Translations under genes and position numbers: made by a program | Shown here: one piece after another, positions 12,347-24,300 of the stretch | How positions within the stretch are numbered: the first letter of the stretch is position 1 | Layout: every line of letters starts with the position of its first letter | Assembly: GCA_007922225.1 (NCBI GenBank) | Contig: ML679958.1 | Location: 55,942,838-56,006,837 of the forward strand | Direction of reading: 5' to 3' | Length of the DNA: 64,000 nt | From: Emydura subglobosa | Taxonomy: Eukaryota; Chordata; Testudines; Chelidae | The notes under the pieces: generated by a model | What the model was told of the DNA's origin: nothing | The model's input: the letters and a program-made list of their open reading frames with translations, nothing else | The model's database searches: none

Positions 12347-15300
12347 GTGAGTGTCTGTGAGGGGGCAGCTCCACTCCTCTCGCCCTGTGTGTGCGGGGAG
12401 GAGCAGTAGAGCCTCTCCCCCGCCGTGTGGAGTGCGGGGGGATGGACCCCCCCATGCACGCCCCGCAGCCAAGCTCCCCCTTAGTGCAGGGGGCAGGCAG
12501 CCCGAGCACACACTCCAGTGGGTCCCCGCCGGCAGTGCACGTGCCCAGCCAGCTTCCCCCCCCCCCCGGCCTCCGCCTCCCGCCCCGCCGCTCACCATTC
12601 CACACTGCATCATCCCCGGGAGCCTGGGGCAGCAGAGGACCCTGTCTGGCTAAAACCATCAGCACTTAAAAATAAATCCCTCACCTGTGCTACCAATAAC
12701 ATCCAAGAGGATTAACAGTGAGGATTGACAAACCTGATTCACTTCTCCCCCATTTGGGGCGGTTTGGTTTGTGTGTCTCTGAGAGTGTGATTGTGTCTTG
12801 TCTTAGTATGGGAAGCCAGCAAGTGGGCAGCTTCACTTTCTGTTTCTAGTGCACTTCACTTTCTTATGCTGCAAAATGCTGCAATCTTTGGGTGGTAAAC
12901 ATTGCAGAGGAGTGTTTACATTCCATCCCCCAAACAGGGCTCCTTGAGTGCCTATAGATCCAGAGATACAGCTTGTGTTGAATAAATCGATATAGATACA
13001 TAGATTTCATGCTATTTTAAATTATTGGAAAAAGCTATATTTAATTTTAGCTCTTACATTTTTTCTTACAGTATTTAAATTTTGGCCTTAATCAACTTGA
13101 CAATAATGAGTTAAGAAGTCAGTGTGAGTCAGGTGAATAAGATTTGTTATAGTGTCCCTTCAGTCTCCTTCCTGTATGTTTCTATAGTTTGAATTATTTG
13201 TTAAATATACTTAAATGCTAATACTTCACTTTGTAGCTGCAATGCTTTTATATGGTTTCTACCACCTGTTAGGATTTCAAAAATTAATTGCTCATGCAAC
13301 CGGAAAGAGACCAGAACAGGGGGTAGAGATTTTTGTTTGTTTTTTTTCTTTTATTGTATGATAAAGTTGCTGCAGTTCAGAGCAACTGCACCTATATTCC
13401 CTCTCCATGGTTCAGCAAGTGTGAACCCATGCTTTGCTCCAACTCCTCAGTCATCACCTCACTTGGGTAGAGACCTGCATCTCTCTCCCTTCTGACTGGA
13501 ATTTTTGAAGGCTGCACAGTTCCCTGCCATACTGTTCTTCCCAGCAAGCCAGAGCTGCCTAAACAGGCACTCGCTCTCTCTCTCCCTTCCTCCCTCCCCA
13601 GAGGCTATAAAAAGTGTAATTGCCCAGTTATAAGTTATCACACATCTCAATTCTATGCAAGCTCATTTCTTCTTACGGTGAAAGCATTACAGAGAAAACA
13701 GTAAAAACAATAAAAGAACCTACACGCGTGCTAATAAACTTACCAGAAATCACTCTACTCCCTCTCCAACAAGGGCTCAGGTTAGTCCTTCAAACCCCAC
13801 TAGGGTATTTTTCTGTGGTTACAAGTTCATAACAGCCTCTGCTCAGAACAAACACACAGACTGGGTAGATCAGCCTATTCAGGGATGGCCAACCAGTCAG
13901 AGATGAAGAGCCCAAAAATAGCTATAGATACGGCAAAGAGCCACATTTACCTTACCCTTCACTGAAAATTCACGCTGATCCCTCAATTTCAGCTGCAGCT
14001 TGTCAATTTCGCTTTTCAGTTTCCCCTCCTCTCTTACCCTCCCCATAGTCACTTACACATGCACCTTCAGAGTTCCACCTGAGCTGTGGTCACTCTGTCT
14101 TCTAGTTCAACCCCTTTGGGGGAAATGTGACAGGAAAGCAAGGAACATAGGTTTAGCAAAGGAATTTCTTAACCACAGTCACTTTACTCTTAAAAGGCAC
14201 AGAGCTACAGATTTCTGCAAAATAACAAAAGTTCTGAGACAAACCCTCCCCTGCTTTGGTCTCACTCTTATTCCTTCTATGAGTCTGAGCTTTCTCAGTG
14301 TTTCTGGGTGGGCAGAGGCCTACCTCCTGCTTTCTCTCTCATGCACATCCTGTTTCCGTGGGGCTGACCCCACCTCTGAAAAATGCCATGCCCAAATACA
14401 GTCTCTTGTGTCACGTGCCCAGGCGGAGAAACTGTATATCAACAAGCCATGTACAAAAAAAATTGTTCCTTGGGGTTGGGCCAGCGGTTGAGAGACAGTT
14501 TATGACCCTAGGTAGCTTTATGATGGCTTCTCAGTGTTAGTTCTTCAACAAGGCATCAAGCACCTTTCCTGTGCAGGGTGGCTGTCTGGAATTCATCATA
14601 ATAGATTTGCCTTGGGCAAGGTAACACGTGGTTAGCATATAACACAGGATGAAGTTTATAATACAAAATGGAGATTATATGACAAAATGGAATATACAAT
14701 TTGGTGCATGCATATCCCACTCTTTTGCATTGTTTAAAGGATTTGGGATCTGGAAAACACAGTATGCTATCAGCAGTTTAGCAAGGTGTACTTTTGTTTG
14801 GCAGTGAGAAAGCTAAACTGCTTGCTCTTCACATGTTTGTCATACTAGTCCTTGGATACATCTGTTATATCCAAGAACAGTGAGAGCTTATCCCAGAACA
14901 GATGCCTGATTTACATCTTTTTCTTACTGTATTGACCATTTCTGTTTCAAGTATTATTTTACCATATATCCAATTATCTTTGATGTCTGATGACTATTTT
15001 TTAATGTAGCATGTTTCAAAAAGAATAAACTTGCCTTCATGTATAATAAACAGCACTCTGTAAATGTGCACAATGCTTAACAAATTTAGACCCCAATCCC
15101 ACAAATAGCTAAGCATGTGCTTAACATTATGCGCTATGGGTTTGCTTTTCCACTGCACCTCAGCATAGGTGTAAGATGGTGGAGATTCTCCTTACACTGC
15201 GGATAGTCTCTGGTGATAGTCTCAGTTTCCTTCAAGTGGCATGAAATTAGCTTGGTGGACTGGGGAATCTGCTCCTTTTAGTAGTCCCTAATGGGACTAC

Positions 15301-18300
15301 TTAGTGCATATAACTGAGCATGTATATACGTCGTTGGAGAGTTGGAACCATAGTTTTTACAGTTAAAATCACACATGAAATGCAATAATATTAAAGTCTG
15401 CAGCATTGCACGTGCATATCCTTTATGTTTTATACATTTAACAACATGGGGTGAAATCCTGGCTCCATGGAGAACACTAGGAATTTTGTCATTGACTTCA
15501 ATGGGGCCAAGATTTCAGCAGTAGGCCCCAATCCCACCCTTACATTTGCTAGCATGCACTCCAGTTCCTGTGCAGAGCTTCGTTGACTTCCTACCAGATG
15601 TAATGAAATCATGTTCGGTAACCTACTAAATGGGAATTTATTAAGGAAAACAAGAATAGATTATTCATTTGTTTAATGTAACAGAGTTTTAACAGCTTAG
15701 GAACCTCACCTTATTCATTTCTTGACTTCTGGTGACTTTAGCGCTTATTTGGATTTTCATGTATTTTATTTTTTTAAAAGATTGAGAAGTCCCACATGAT
15801 ATACTAATTGGAGTTATATGATGTTCTGGGGCCTGTCTTAAATGTGTAGTCCTTTAACCATGCTATTAATACCCATTCACTTCAAAGAATACAGCCTTAA
15901 AAGTGAGACTGAGTATTTAAACTGGTCCACTACTTCTAAAATGTTAACCAGGGATTATCTTGGGGACTCACTTTCCATGGGTTAAAAGAATTATAGACAG
16001 TTTAGGAAGAACTTCTCAACCAAGAGAGCAGGCTGAAAAGGTACTGTGGACCTGCTCTCTAATCACCTATTTCAAATTTCCCAGTCTTTCGCTTACTACA
16101 TTTTGAGACATAGAATCATAGAATATTAGAGTTGGAAGGGACCGCAAGAGGTCATCTAGTCCAACCCCCTGCTTAAAGCAGGACTAACCTCAGCTATATC
16201 ATCCCAGCCAGGGCTTTGTCAAGCCTCAGCTTAAAAACCTCTAAAGATGGAGATTCCACCACCTCCCTAGGTAACCCATTCCAGTGCTTTACCACCCTCC
16301 CAGTGAAAAACTTTTTCCTAATGTCCAACCTAGACCTCCCCAACTGCAACTTGAGACCGTTGCCCCTTGTTCTGTCATCTGCCACCATCAAGAACAGCCA
16401 AGCCCCATCCTCCCTGGAACCCCCTTTCACGTAGTTAAAGGCTGCTATCAAATCCCCCCTCATTCTTTTCTTCTGCAGACTAAACAAGCCTAGTTTCCTT
16501 AGCCTCTCCTCATAAGTCCTGTGCTCCAGCCCCCTAACCATTTTTGTTGCCCTCCGCTGTACTCTCTCCAACTTCTCCACATCCTTTTTGTAGTGGGGGG
16601 CCCAAAACTGGACACAATACTCTAAATGCGGCCTTACCAATGCTGAATAGAGGGGAATAATCACTTCCCGTGACCTGCTGGGAATGCTCCTCCTAATGCA
16701 GCCCAATATGCTATTAGCTTTCTTGACAACCAGGGCGCACTGCTGACTCATATCCAGCTTCTTATCCACTGTTACCCCCAGGTCCTTTTCTGCAGAACTG
16801 CTGCCTAGCTCGTCGGTCCCCAGTCTATAGCTGTGCATGAGATTCTTCCTTCCTAACTGTAGGACTCTGCACTTTTCTTTGTTGAACCTCATTAGATTTC
16901 TTTTGGCCCAATCCTCTAGTTTGTTTAGGTCCTTCTGTATCCTATCCCTACCTTCCAGGGTATGTACCACTCCCCCCAGCTTAGTGTCATCCGCAAACTT
17001 GCTGAGGGTGCAATCTATCCCATCTTCCAGATCATTAATGAAGATGTTGAACAAAACCGACCCCTGGGGCACTCCGCTTGTGACCGGCTGCCAGCTAGAC
17101 ATGGAGCCATTGATCACTACTCGTTGAGCCCTATTCTCTAGCCAGTTCTCTATCCATTTTATAATCCATTCGTCCAACCCATACTTCTTTAACTTGCTGA
17201 TAAGAATACTGTGAGAGACAGTGTCAAAAGCTTTGCTAAAGTCAAGGTATATCACATCCACCGCCTTCCCTACATCCACAGAGCCAGTCACCTCATCATA
17301 GAAAGCAATCAGGTTGGTCAGGCATGACTTTCCCTTGGTGAATCCGTGTTGACTGTTCCTGATCACCTTCCTCTCTTCCAAGTGCCTTAAAATGGATTCC
17401 TTAAGGACCTGCTCCATGCTTCCAGGGATTGAAGTGAGGCTGACCGATCTATAGTTCCCTGGATCCTCTTTCCTCCCTTTTTTGAAGATGGGCACTATAT
17501 TTACTTTTTTCCATTCCTCAGGGACCTCCCCCTGTTGCCATGAGCTTTCAAAGATAATAGCCAATGGCTCTGAAATTACCTCAGGCAACTCCATCAGCAC
17601 CCTCAGGTGCATTGCATCCGGCCCCATGGACTTGTCTATGTCCAATCCTTCTAAATAGTCTTGGACCTGTTCCTTCAGCACTGCGGGATGTTCGCCTCCT
17701 TCCCATTCTGTGCCACTCAGTGAAGCAGTCTGGGAGCTGATCTTGTCTGTGAAGACAGAGGCAAAAAAGGTATTGAGTACCTCAGCTTTCTCCACATCCT
17801 CTGTCACTAGGTTGCCTCCCTCATTCTCTAAGGGGCCCACACTTTCCCTAATCTTCCTCTTGTTGGCAACATACCTGTAGAAACCCTTCTTGTTCCCCTT
17901 CACGTCCCTTGCTAGCTGCAACTCCAATTGTGCTTTGGCCTTCCTGATTTCATTCCTGCATGTTCGAGCAGTATTTTTATAATCCTCCCTAGTCATCTGA
18001 CCAAGCTTCCACTTCTTGTAAGCTTCTTTTTTGTGTTTAAGTTCGCCAAAGACTACTTTGTTAAGCCAAGCTGGACGCCTACTATATTTGCTATTCTTTC
18101 TGCACATCGGGATGGTTTGCTCCTGTGCCTTCAATAAGGTTTCTTTAAAATACAGCCAGCTCTCTTGGATTCCTTTCCCCCTCATATTAGCCTCCTAGGG
18201 AATCCTGCTCATCAGTTCCCTGAGGGAGTCAAAGTCCGCTTTTCTGAAGTCCATGGTCTGTATCCTGCTGTTCTCCTTTCTTCCTTTTGTCAGTATCCTG

Positions 18301-21300
18301 AACTCGACCATCTCATGGTCACTGCTGCCTAGGTTGCCACCCACTTCTACTTCCCCTACCAAATCTTCCCTGTTTGTGAGCAGCAGGTCAAAAGAAGCAT
18401 GGCCCCTAGTTGGTTGCTCCAGCACTTGCACCAGGAAATTGTCTGTGACACTATCCAAAAACTTCCTGGATTGTTTGTGCTCTGCTGTATTGCTCTTCCA
18501 GCAGATGTCAGGGTGATTTGAAGTCCCCATGAGAATCAGGTCCTGTGAACTGGAAACTTTCCCTAGTTGAGTAAAAAAAGCCTCATCTACCTCGTCCTCC
18601 TAGTCTGATGGTCTATAACAGACACCCACCATAACATCACCCTTATTGTTCTTGCTTCTAACTTTAACCCAGAGACACTCAACTGGCTTATCTCCAGTTT
18701 CATACTGGAGCTCAGAGCAATCATATTGCTCTCTTACATACAGTGCAACTCCTCCACCCTTTCGCCCCTGCCTGTCCTTTCTGAACAGTTTATACCCATC
18801 CATGACAGTGCTCCAGTCGTGTGAGTTACTCTACCAAGTCTCAGTTATTCCAATCATGTCATAGTTTCTTGACTGTGCCAGGACTTCCAGTTCCTCCTGC
18901 TTGTTTCCCAGGCTTCTTGCATTTGTGTACAGGCACTTGATATAAGTAGCCGATTGGCCTACTTTCACAGTATGAATCGGGAGGCCTCCCCTGCTGCACC
19001 CTCCTCCTTCTGCTTCCTTGTGGTGTCCCTCTTCCCCATTTACCTTTGGGCTTACGTCTCCATCCCCCATTGAACCTAGTTTAAAGCCCTCCTCACTAGG
19101 TTAGCCATCCTGTCTGCGAAGATACTCTTCCCTGTCTTCGTTCGGTGAATCCCGTCTCTTCCTACCCATATTCCAGAATCTATTCTGCCTCCTTTGTTAG
19201 ATCTTCAATAAGCCTAACTACTATAGCTGTTAATATTTGGAAGGTTATATCTGACAACAGAAGGATCAGAAACATAATTCCTGTTGTAAATGAAGGCTTC
19301 CAGTCTGACTGTAGACGTTTTTGCAAAGCCACAGGGAACAGCTTAGGCATAACCCAGTGGTTGCAAACTTCTGATCTACTTAATGAAACACTGCAGTCGA
19401 GCTCATCAATAAATCTTTGGACCTAGAATACCCACTCTAATGTGTCCACAAAAACTTGTGCAGAAGAAATCCTTGGCAGCATAACCAAGCACCTGGCAAG
19501 GCTGAACTTGGTTTCTGATCCTCTCTGTTTCAGAACTTTTTGCTTTGGTTATTTTGTTTCTGATTATGCATAAATCTGCCTACCATTTCTTTCTCTCTCT
19601 CGCTCTCTCATTTATTTATTTATTTATTTATTTTTAGGGCTGATTACTGGAAATCACAGCCAAAGAAATTCTGTGATTACTGCAAGTGCTGGATAGCAGA
19701 CAACAAACCTGTATGTTGGTCTATCTAGTGTAATATTACTGATTCTGAAGTACTAGCATTTGAATTATATGCTTTAAAATACTTTTTCAGTATTAGTTTA
19801 CTGAGATGTAAATTAATATTTACCTAGTGTTGTTCATGTGTTTTAAATATGCCTTTGTAAGACATGTTAGCTATGAAACTAGGGGGAAAAAACTTGCAAA
19901 TTAAGACCTGCATCCTGCATTAAGAGTTTTGTTTATCTCCATGGATCTCAATGCAAGATTGGAGCCCTAGAGCTTGATCCTCCATTCCTTATTTATGTGT
20001 AAAAGGTCTGAAGACTCCAGTTCCATTTTCTCAGGCTCCATAATTTGAATTTTGCTCCACCTTGAAGCAGGGTTGGCAATTTCCTGGGAGAAACTTAGGA
20101 CAGGGTATTGGTAAATACCGGTTTAAACTGGGAAAAATAAAATTATTATAAAATATATTAATGAAAATTACTGAAAAATATTTAGCAATATGATAATAAG
20201 TTTGCAGTATATATAATTTATATAAATACTGAAAACTGAAATATGAGTCATGACATATAACCAAAATATTTTCAGACATTCCAATGTTCAGTATTTTATT
20301 ACATATATTGGTATTACGCCTACTGCATTTTTACTTTTTATTTGTACAACCGTAAATTAATCTCCAAATCTACTGTGTTACTGACTTTGACAATTTGGAT
20401 ATGTAACTAAAACAAAGTGTAATGTGGTGTGTATTAATGAAAAAGTTTTTAAAATAGAAAATGCCTTGAACTGGGACTAACTAGCTTTTCCTGGTGCAGT
20501 AAAAACCATGATTTTACCTAGTAAAAAGCACCCAGGTAAATACCATGCCTATCCTTGCCTTGAAGCTTTATCTCCATGCAGATCTTCTAAAGTCTACAGG
20601 ACCTGCTGTGGACCTTAATATGTCAGCAGAATCCACAGGCCCACAGTTGTGTTGCTTCCTTCTTGTAAGCCTTCTAAAGTTGGTGCTGTGAGTACTTAAA
20701 ACCAAATTATCACTTTGGGCATGCACTATTTGCCATGTTGGCACATCAAGCAGCCAGAAGTACTTTAGAGACTTGCTTGACAGCCAGTGTACTAGCACCT
20801 GGCCTAGGATTTGATTCCTGCAACCTCACGATCTCCTAAACTCCCCACGACTTTCCCAATATACCTTCCTCGGTGCAAGACTTCTAAGCTGTTCTGGCTT
20901 TTTTTGCCCCTATTCTGTCTGGCAGCCTTTTTGTTTTAGAGGCTCTCCAATTGTCTTCCTAAATTGTGCACATCCTATTCCCAATCTGCCTGAACGCTAG
21001 TTTACACCTTGATTTCTGTGTCCAGTCTCAGATTTGCTTACCTGCTGAGTTTTTAAAGTCCACAGGAGCTCTGTGTATCTTATTATGATCTTCGTGAGGC
21101 CCATAAGTTCCTACTGATCCACTAAGGTCTGTGTAAGTCCTATAGACTTTGAAGATAAAGGGGAGCAGAAATTGAGATATAAACCCTGGGGGTGTAGAAT
21201 GGAGCTGGAGTACCAGGGACCATACAAAACTCCCAAATTACCCAGGGGTCCCTGCTCTTTAGTTTGCTTAATAAATATTTTTTAATTAATACCCCATACA

Positions 21301-24300
21301 AAACACCTGATATCATTAAGACCCAATACGTATAAAAGTTCACAGTGCCATTTTTCAGAATATAACTGCATTTCCATACTTTCTAATGCTGGGTTTCTTT
21401 TATGTTTAAACTTTACTTTGAATTTCCAAAGTTTCTAATGGTTGAATTTTTTCATAGCAATTTTTACCTAAGTTACTGTTAGGTACACTCATTCTTATCT
21501 CCAGCCTAACTAAGTTTTTCTTTTTGTTTGGTTATATTTTTGTAGTTTGCCAAAGTAAATTAGTTTCATGCAAAATTATTTTTCATTGTATTTTAATTTA
21601 CTTTTTTCCTCTTTAAGAGCATTGAATTTCATGAAAGGGGAAAGAACCATAAGGAAAATGTGGCAAAGAAAATTAGTGAGGTAATTTGATTTTTTCCTTT
21701 TTCCCCTAAACATTTGATTTTTTAATCTCTTTTGTTTATAGCCTTGGTCTATTTCCCCCTTCCCCTTTTTAAATTGTAGATTAAAAAGAAAAGTATGGAA
21801 AAGGCAAAAGAAGAAGAAAAAATGTCAAAGGAATTTGCAGCAATGGAGGAAGCTGCACTGAAAGCATATCAAGAGGATCTGAAAAGGCTTGGAGTTAAGT
21901 CAGGTAGTTCCTGTAGCTGCTAGAAAAGGCTTAAAGGCAGCAATAGAGAGAATATTGAACAGGACTTTCTTTTTGAATTATTTTTGCAAAAACTCCAGGA
22001 TTGTGTTTACATTGGCCAAAATGGGACTTATAATTTGCCACTGGAATTAGCAGTAGTGGAAGCTGCTAAGTTGTGTAAACAGCGGTTGGATATTTTTACC
22101 ATCATGTCTTCTAATCCTCAGGACAATTCAGCTGGAAGTTGAGGTTAAACATCATGGTAGAAAAAGGGCCTAACCACTATCTACTGTACAGCTTCTGTTA
22201 TAACAAGTACTGGTGGTGCTGCACCAGTCATCAATTATAGGTCCCAGTGGAGACAAGTATGTGGCTAATAGTTGAGCTTTCACTCATCATTTAACTTTGA
22301 GTCTTTTTCATCTTTTAATCTCCTCCCATTTTACAGTTGAGTAGGTGCTTTCGTTCTGAGGATAAACTACCATTTTTTAAATTATTCCTGTTAGTTTGAA
22401 CCCCCACCTCCATAACTCTTTTGGTTTCTAGCTTGTGTTATCTCAGTTCTCAATAGCCCTGAGATAATCTTTGTATTTAGATTTTTCAGCATGTTGTTTC
22501 TCCTGCTGATCCTCAGACAGATTCATAATAGTATAGTCTTTGAAGAATTTTTTATTTTAAGAGTTTTTGATTTTTAGTACACGAAGAAGAAGAAACTACT
22601 TTGGACTAAGTTGCTATTTGCAGTTGCCTTATGTAATGCCAGTGTTTAAATTCTGATTATAATTCTGAAAAAATGGGTGTTATTTTCCTTAAGATTCTGT
22701 AGGTCCCAGTTCAATACAAAGTAAACAGGAGGAAAAGAAAGAAAAGAAGGAAAAGAAAAAAAAGAGAAAATACACCTCCGAAGCACCATCAGATGAAACA
22801 AAGGAATGGGTGCAAGGATTTTCCCCCGAGGGTTATATGTATTACTACAATACTGTTACCAGAGGTAAATAATGGCAAGAAACAAACATTGATCTAATTA
22901 TTTCCTCTAAATTAAATCAGGCACCATACATTTCACTAACCTTCCACTATCTCTGTTGTTGATAGGTTGATTATTAGAGTGTGGACAATTATATAGAGTC
23001 CAGGTATTATTATAAATTCATGACTTTTATAATTATGTGAGAGCACCCAGAGCTTAAGATGGATCCTGTTGATATTTTATTAATCAATAAATAACAACGG
23101 AACTCATGGACATTCCTAGAAGTTCTTGACACCATACAAAGATTTTATTTAAAATGCACAGAAGGGCAATCCTCTTTCCTCTCCTCCTTCCCCTCCCCAT
23201 CCTCAAAAAGGACAATCAGAATCCACTTTATCAGGACTCAGGTATAAAATGGGTAATTTTGAGGACCAACAGTATCAGAAGGTAAATGAGATTAGAGTGT
23301 GATTACAGGGTTTCTTGTTTACGTGCACAGGATTAAATTGATCACCTTATTTGGGGTCAGGAACACAGTGTGTTGATAGGGCTTTAATGATGTGTTTGCT
23401 CTTGAACACTGAAGGGATTCTATATTACGATTAGATGAAGATATTACACCCGGTTTCTTGCAGGACTGACATTGGTGGAACTTTCAGTCCTTCCTAACTT
23501 CCAAACCATAAAAGTCTTGTATTTGTCAGTCTCTCCTGGCTGATTCTCTCATAAGGAGATATTCTAAATGTACTATAACTATAATAACTATGTATCACCT
23601 ATAATGCAAGTAGACGTGTACAAGTAATAGTGGGCTTGACTATCATCATACCCTTACTCCACATTTAGTCTCAGTTACTTAAATTACTCTTGGGTTACTG
23701 TTCAGTGGAGTAAGGGAATACCAATCTGACCCAGTGTGACTTCTTTTTAGATGAGTAATACTGTACATATTTTACTCATGCATGGGTATGCATACACATC
23801 TGCAGTATGTTCAAGTCAACTATTTCTCTTAATGGTTGATGATAAAAAATTAAATGGTTTTATAGAAGTTGACCTTTTCAAAGGGCAGAAATAACTGATA
23901 AATAAAATGTTTCTGTTTTAAGAATCGCAATGGGAGAAACCTGAAGAATTTCAAAACAACTCCAGAAACTCACAAATGGTAATCAAATGTTGATAGTACT
24001 ACTACTTAGTTCTTAAAAAAAAAATTTTGCTGTCTGATGGACTCATCTCTCATGCATATATTATTCACAATATCAAATTCAAACAACTTACATTTTGTGG
24101 AGTTTAGGAAAATATATTGTATCTTAAATACATACAGTTATGAAATCAAAACTCAATTTTCGTTACAAACTCCTGTTTTCAATTACAGATAACGTTTTTA
24201 AAAATTATTCTTTTAGGCTCAAATTTTCTTGATTGGTTTCAGCTGAAAAAGCTGAACATTTTTGGAAAAGACTGAGCAAATCCTGTTCTACCTTTTCCAA

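Larger units (their letters stand above)
11430..12660. promoter_or_regulatory. CpG-island promoter of WBP4, probably shared with divergent ELF1
   Basis: This is the only strongly GC- and CpG-rich stretch in a window that is otherwise AT-rich. It contains GC boxes (for example GGGGGCGGGG near 12159), no TATA box, and the donor of WBP4 exon 1. In human WBP4 and ELF1 start head to head a short distance apart (established synteny), so a bidirectional promoter is inferred. Open frames of 60-200 codons on both strands here are a by-product of few AT-rich stops and are not called as genes. Confidence 0.8.
16108..19200 (-). mobile_element. CR1 LINE, long antisense copy with ORF2 (endonuclease and reverse transcriptase)
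   Basis: The minus strand of intron 1 carries ORF2 in one reading frame from 19070 to 16194. The endonuclease part shows [34 protein letters not shown] and SDHEMVEF. The reverse transcriptase part shows [44 protein letters not shown] and the catalytic FADDTK. The frame is broken only by three TAG codons (18831-18833, 18600-18602, 18195-18197), leaving a 663-codon uninterrupted RT part. The 3' end at about 16108-16130 has the CR1 repeat ATAGAATCATAGAAT. The left part beyond 19070 resembles the CR1 region upstream of ORF2. Not autonomous as it stands, but little decayed compared with the other LINEs here. Confidence 0.95.

Noticed and set aside
11238..12665. Several open frames of 100-208 codons on both strands in the CpG island
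   Set aside because: Low-complexity Pro/Arg/Gly/Ser translations caused by scarce stop codons in GC-rich DNA; overlapping in many frames at once.
14000..14491. 163-codon plus-strand frame
   Set aside because: Lies wholly inside the dispersed repeat that recurs at 51.9 kb, where the same region is not open.
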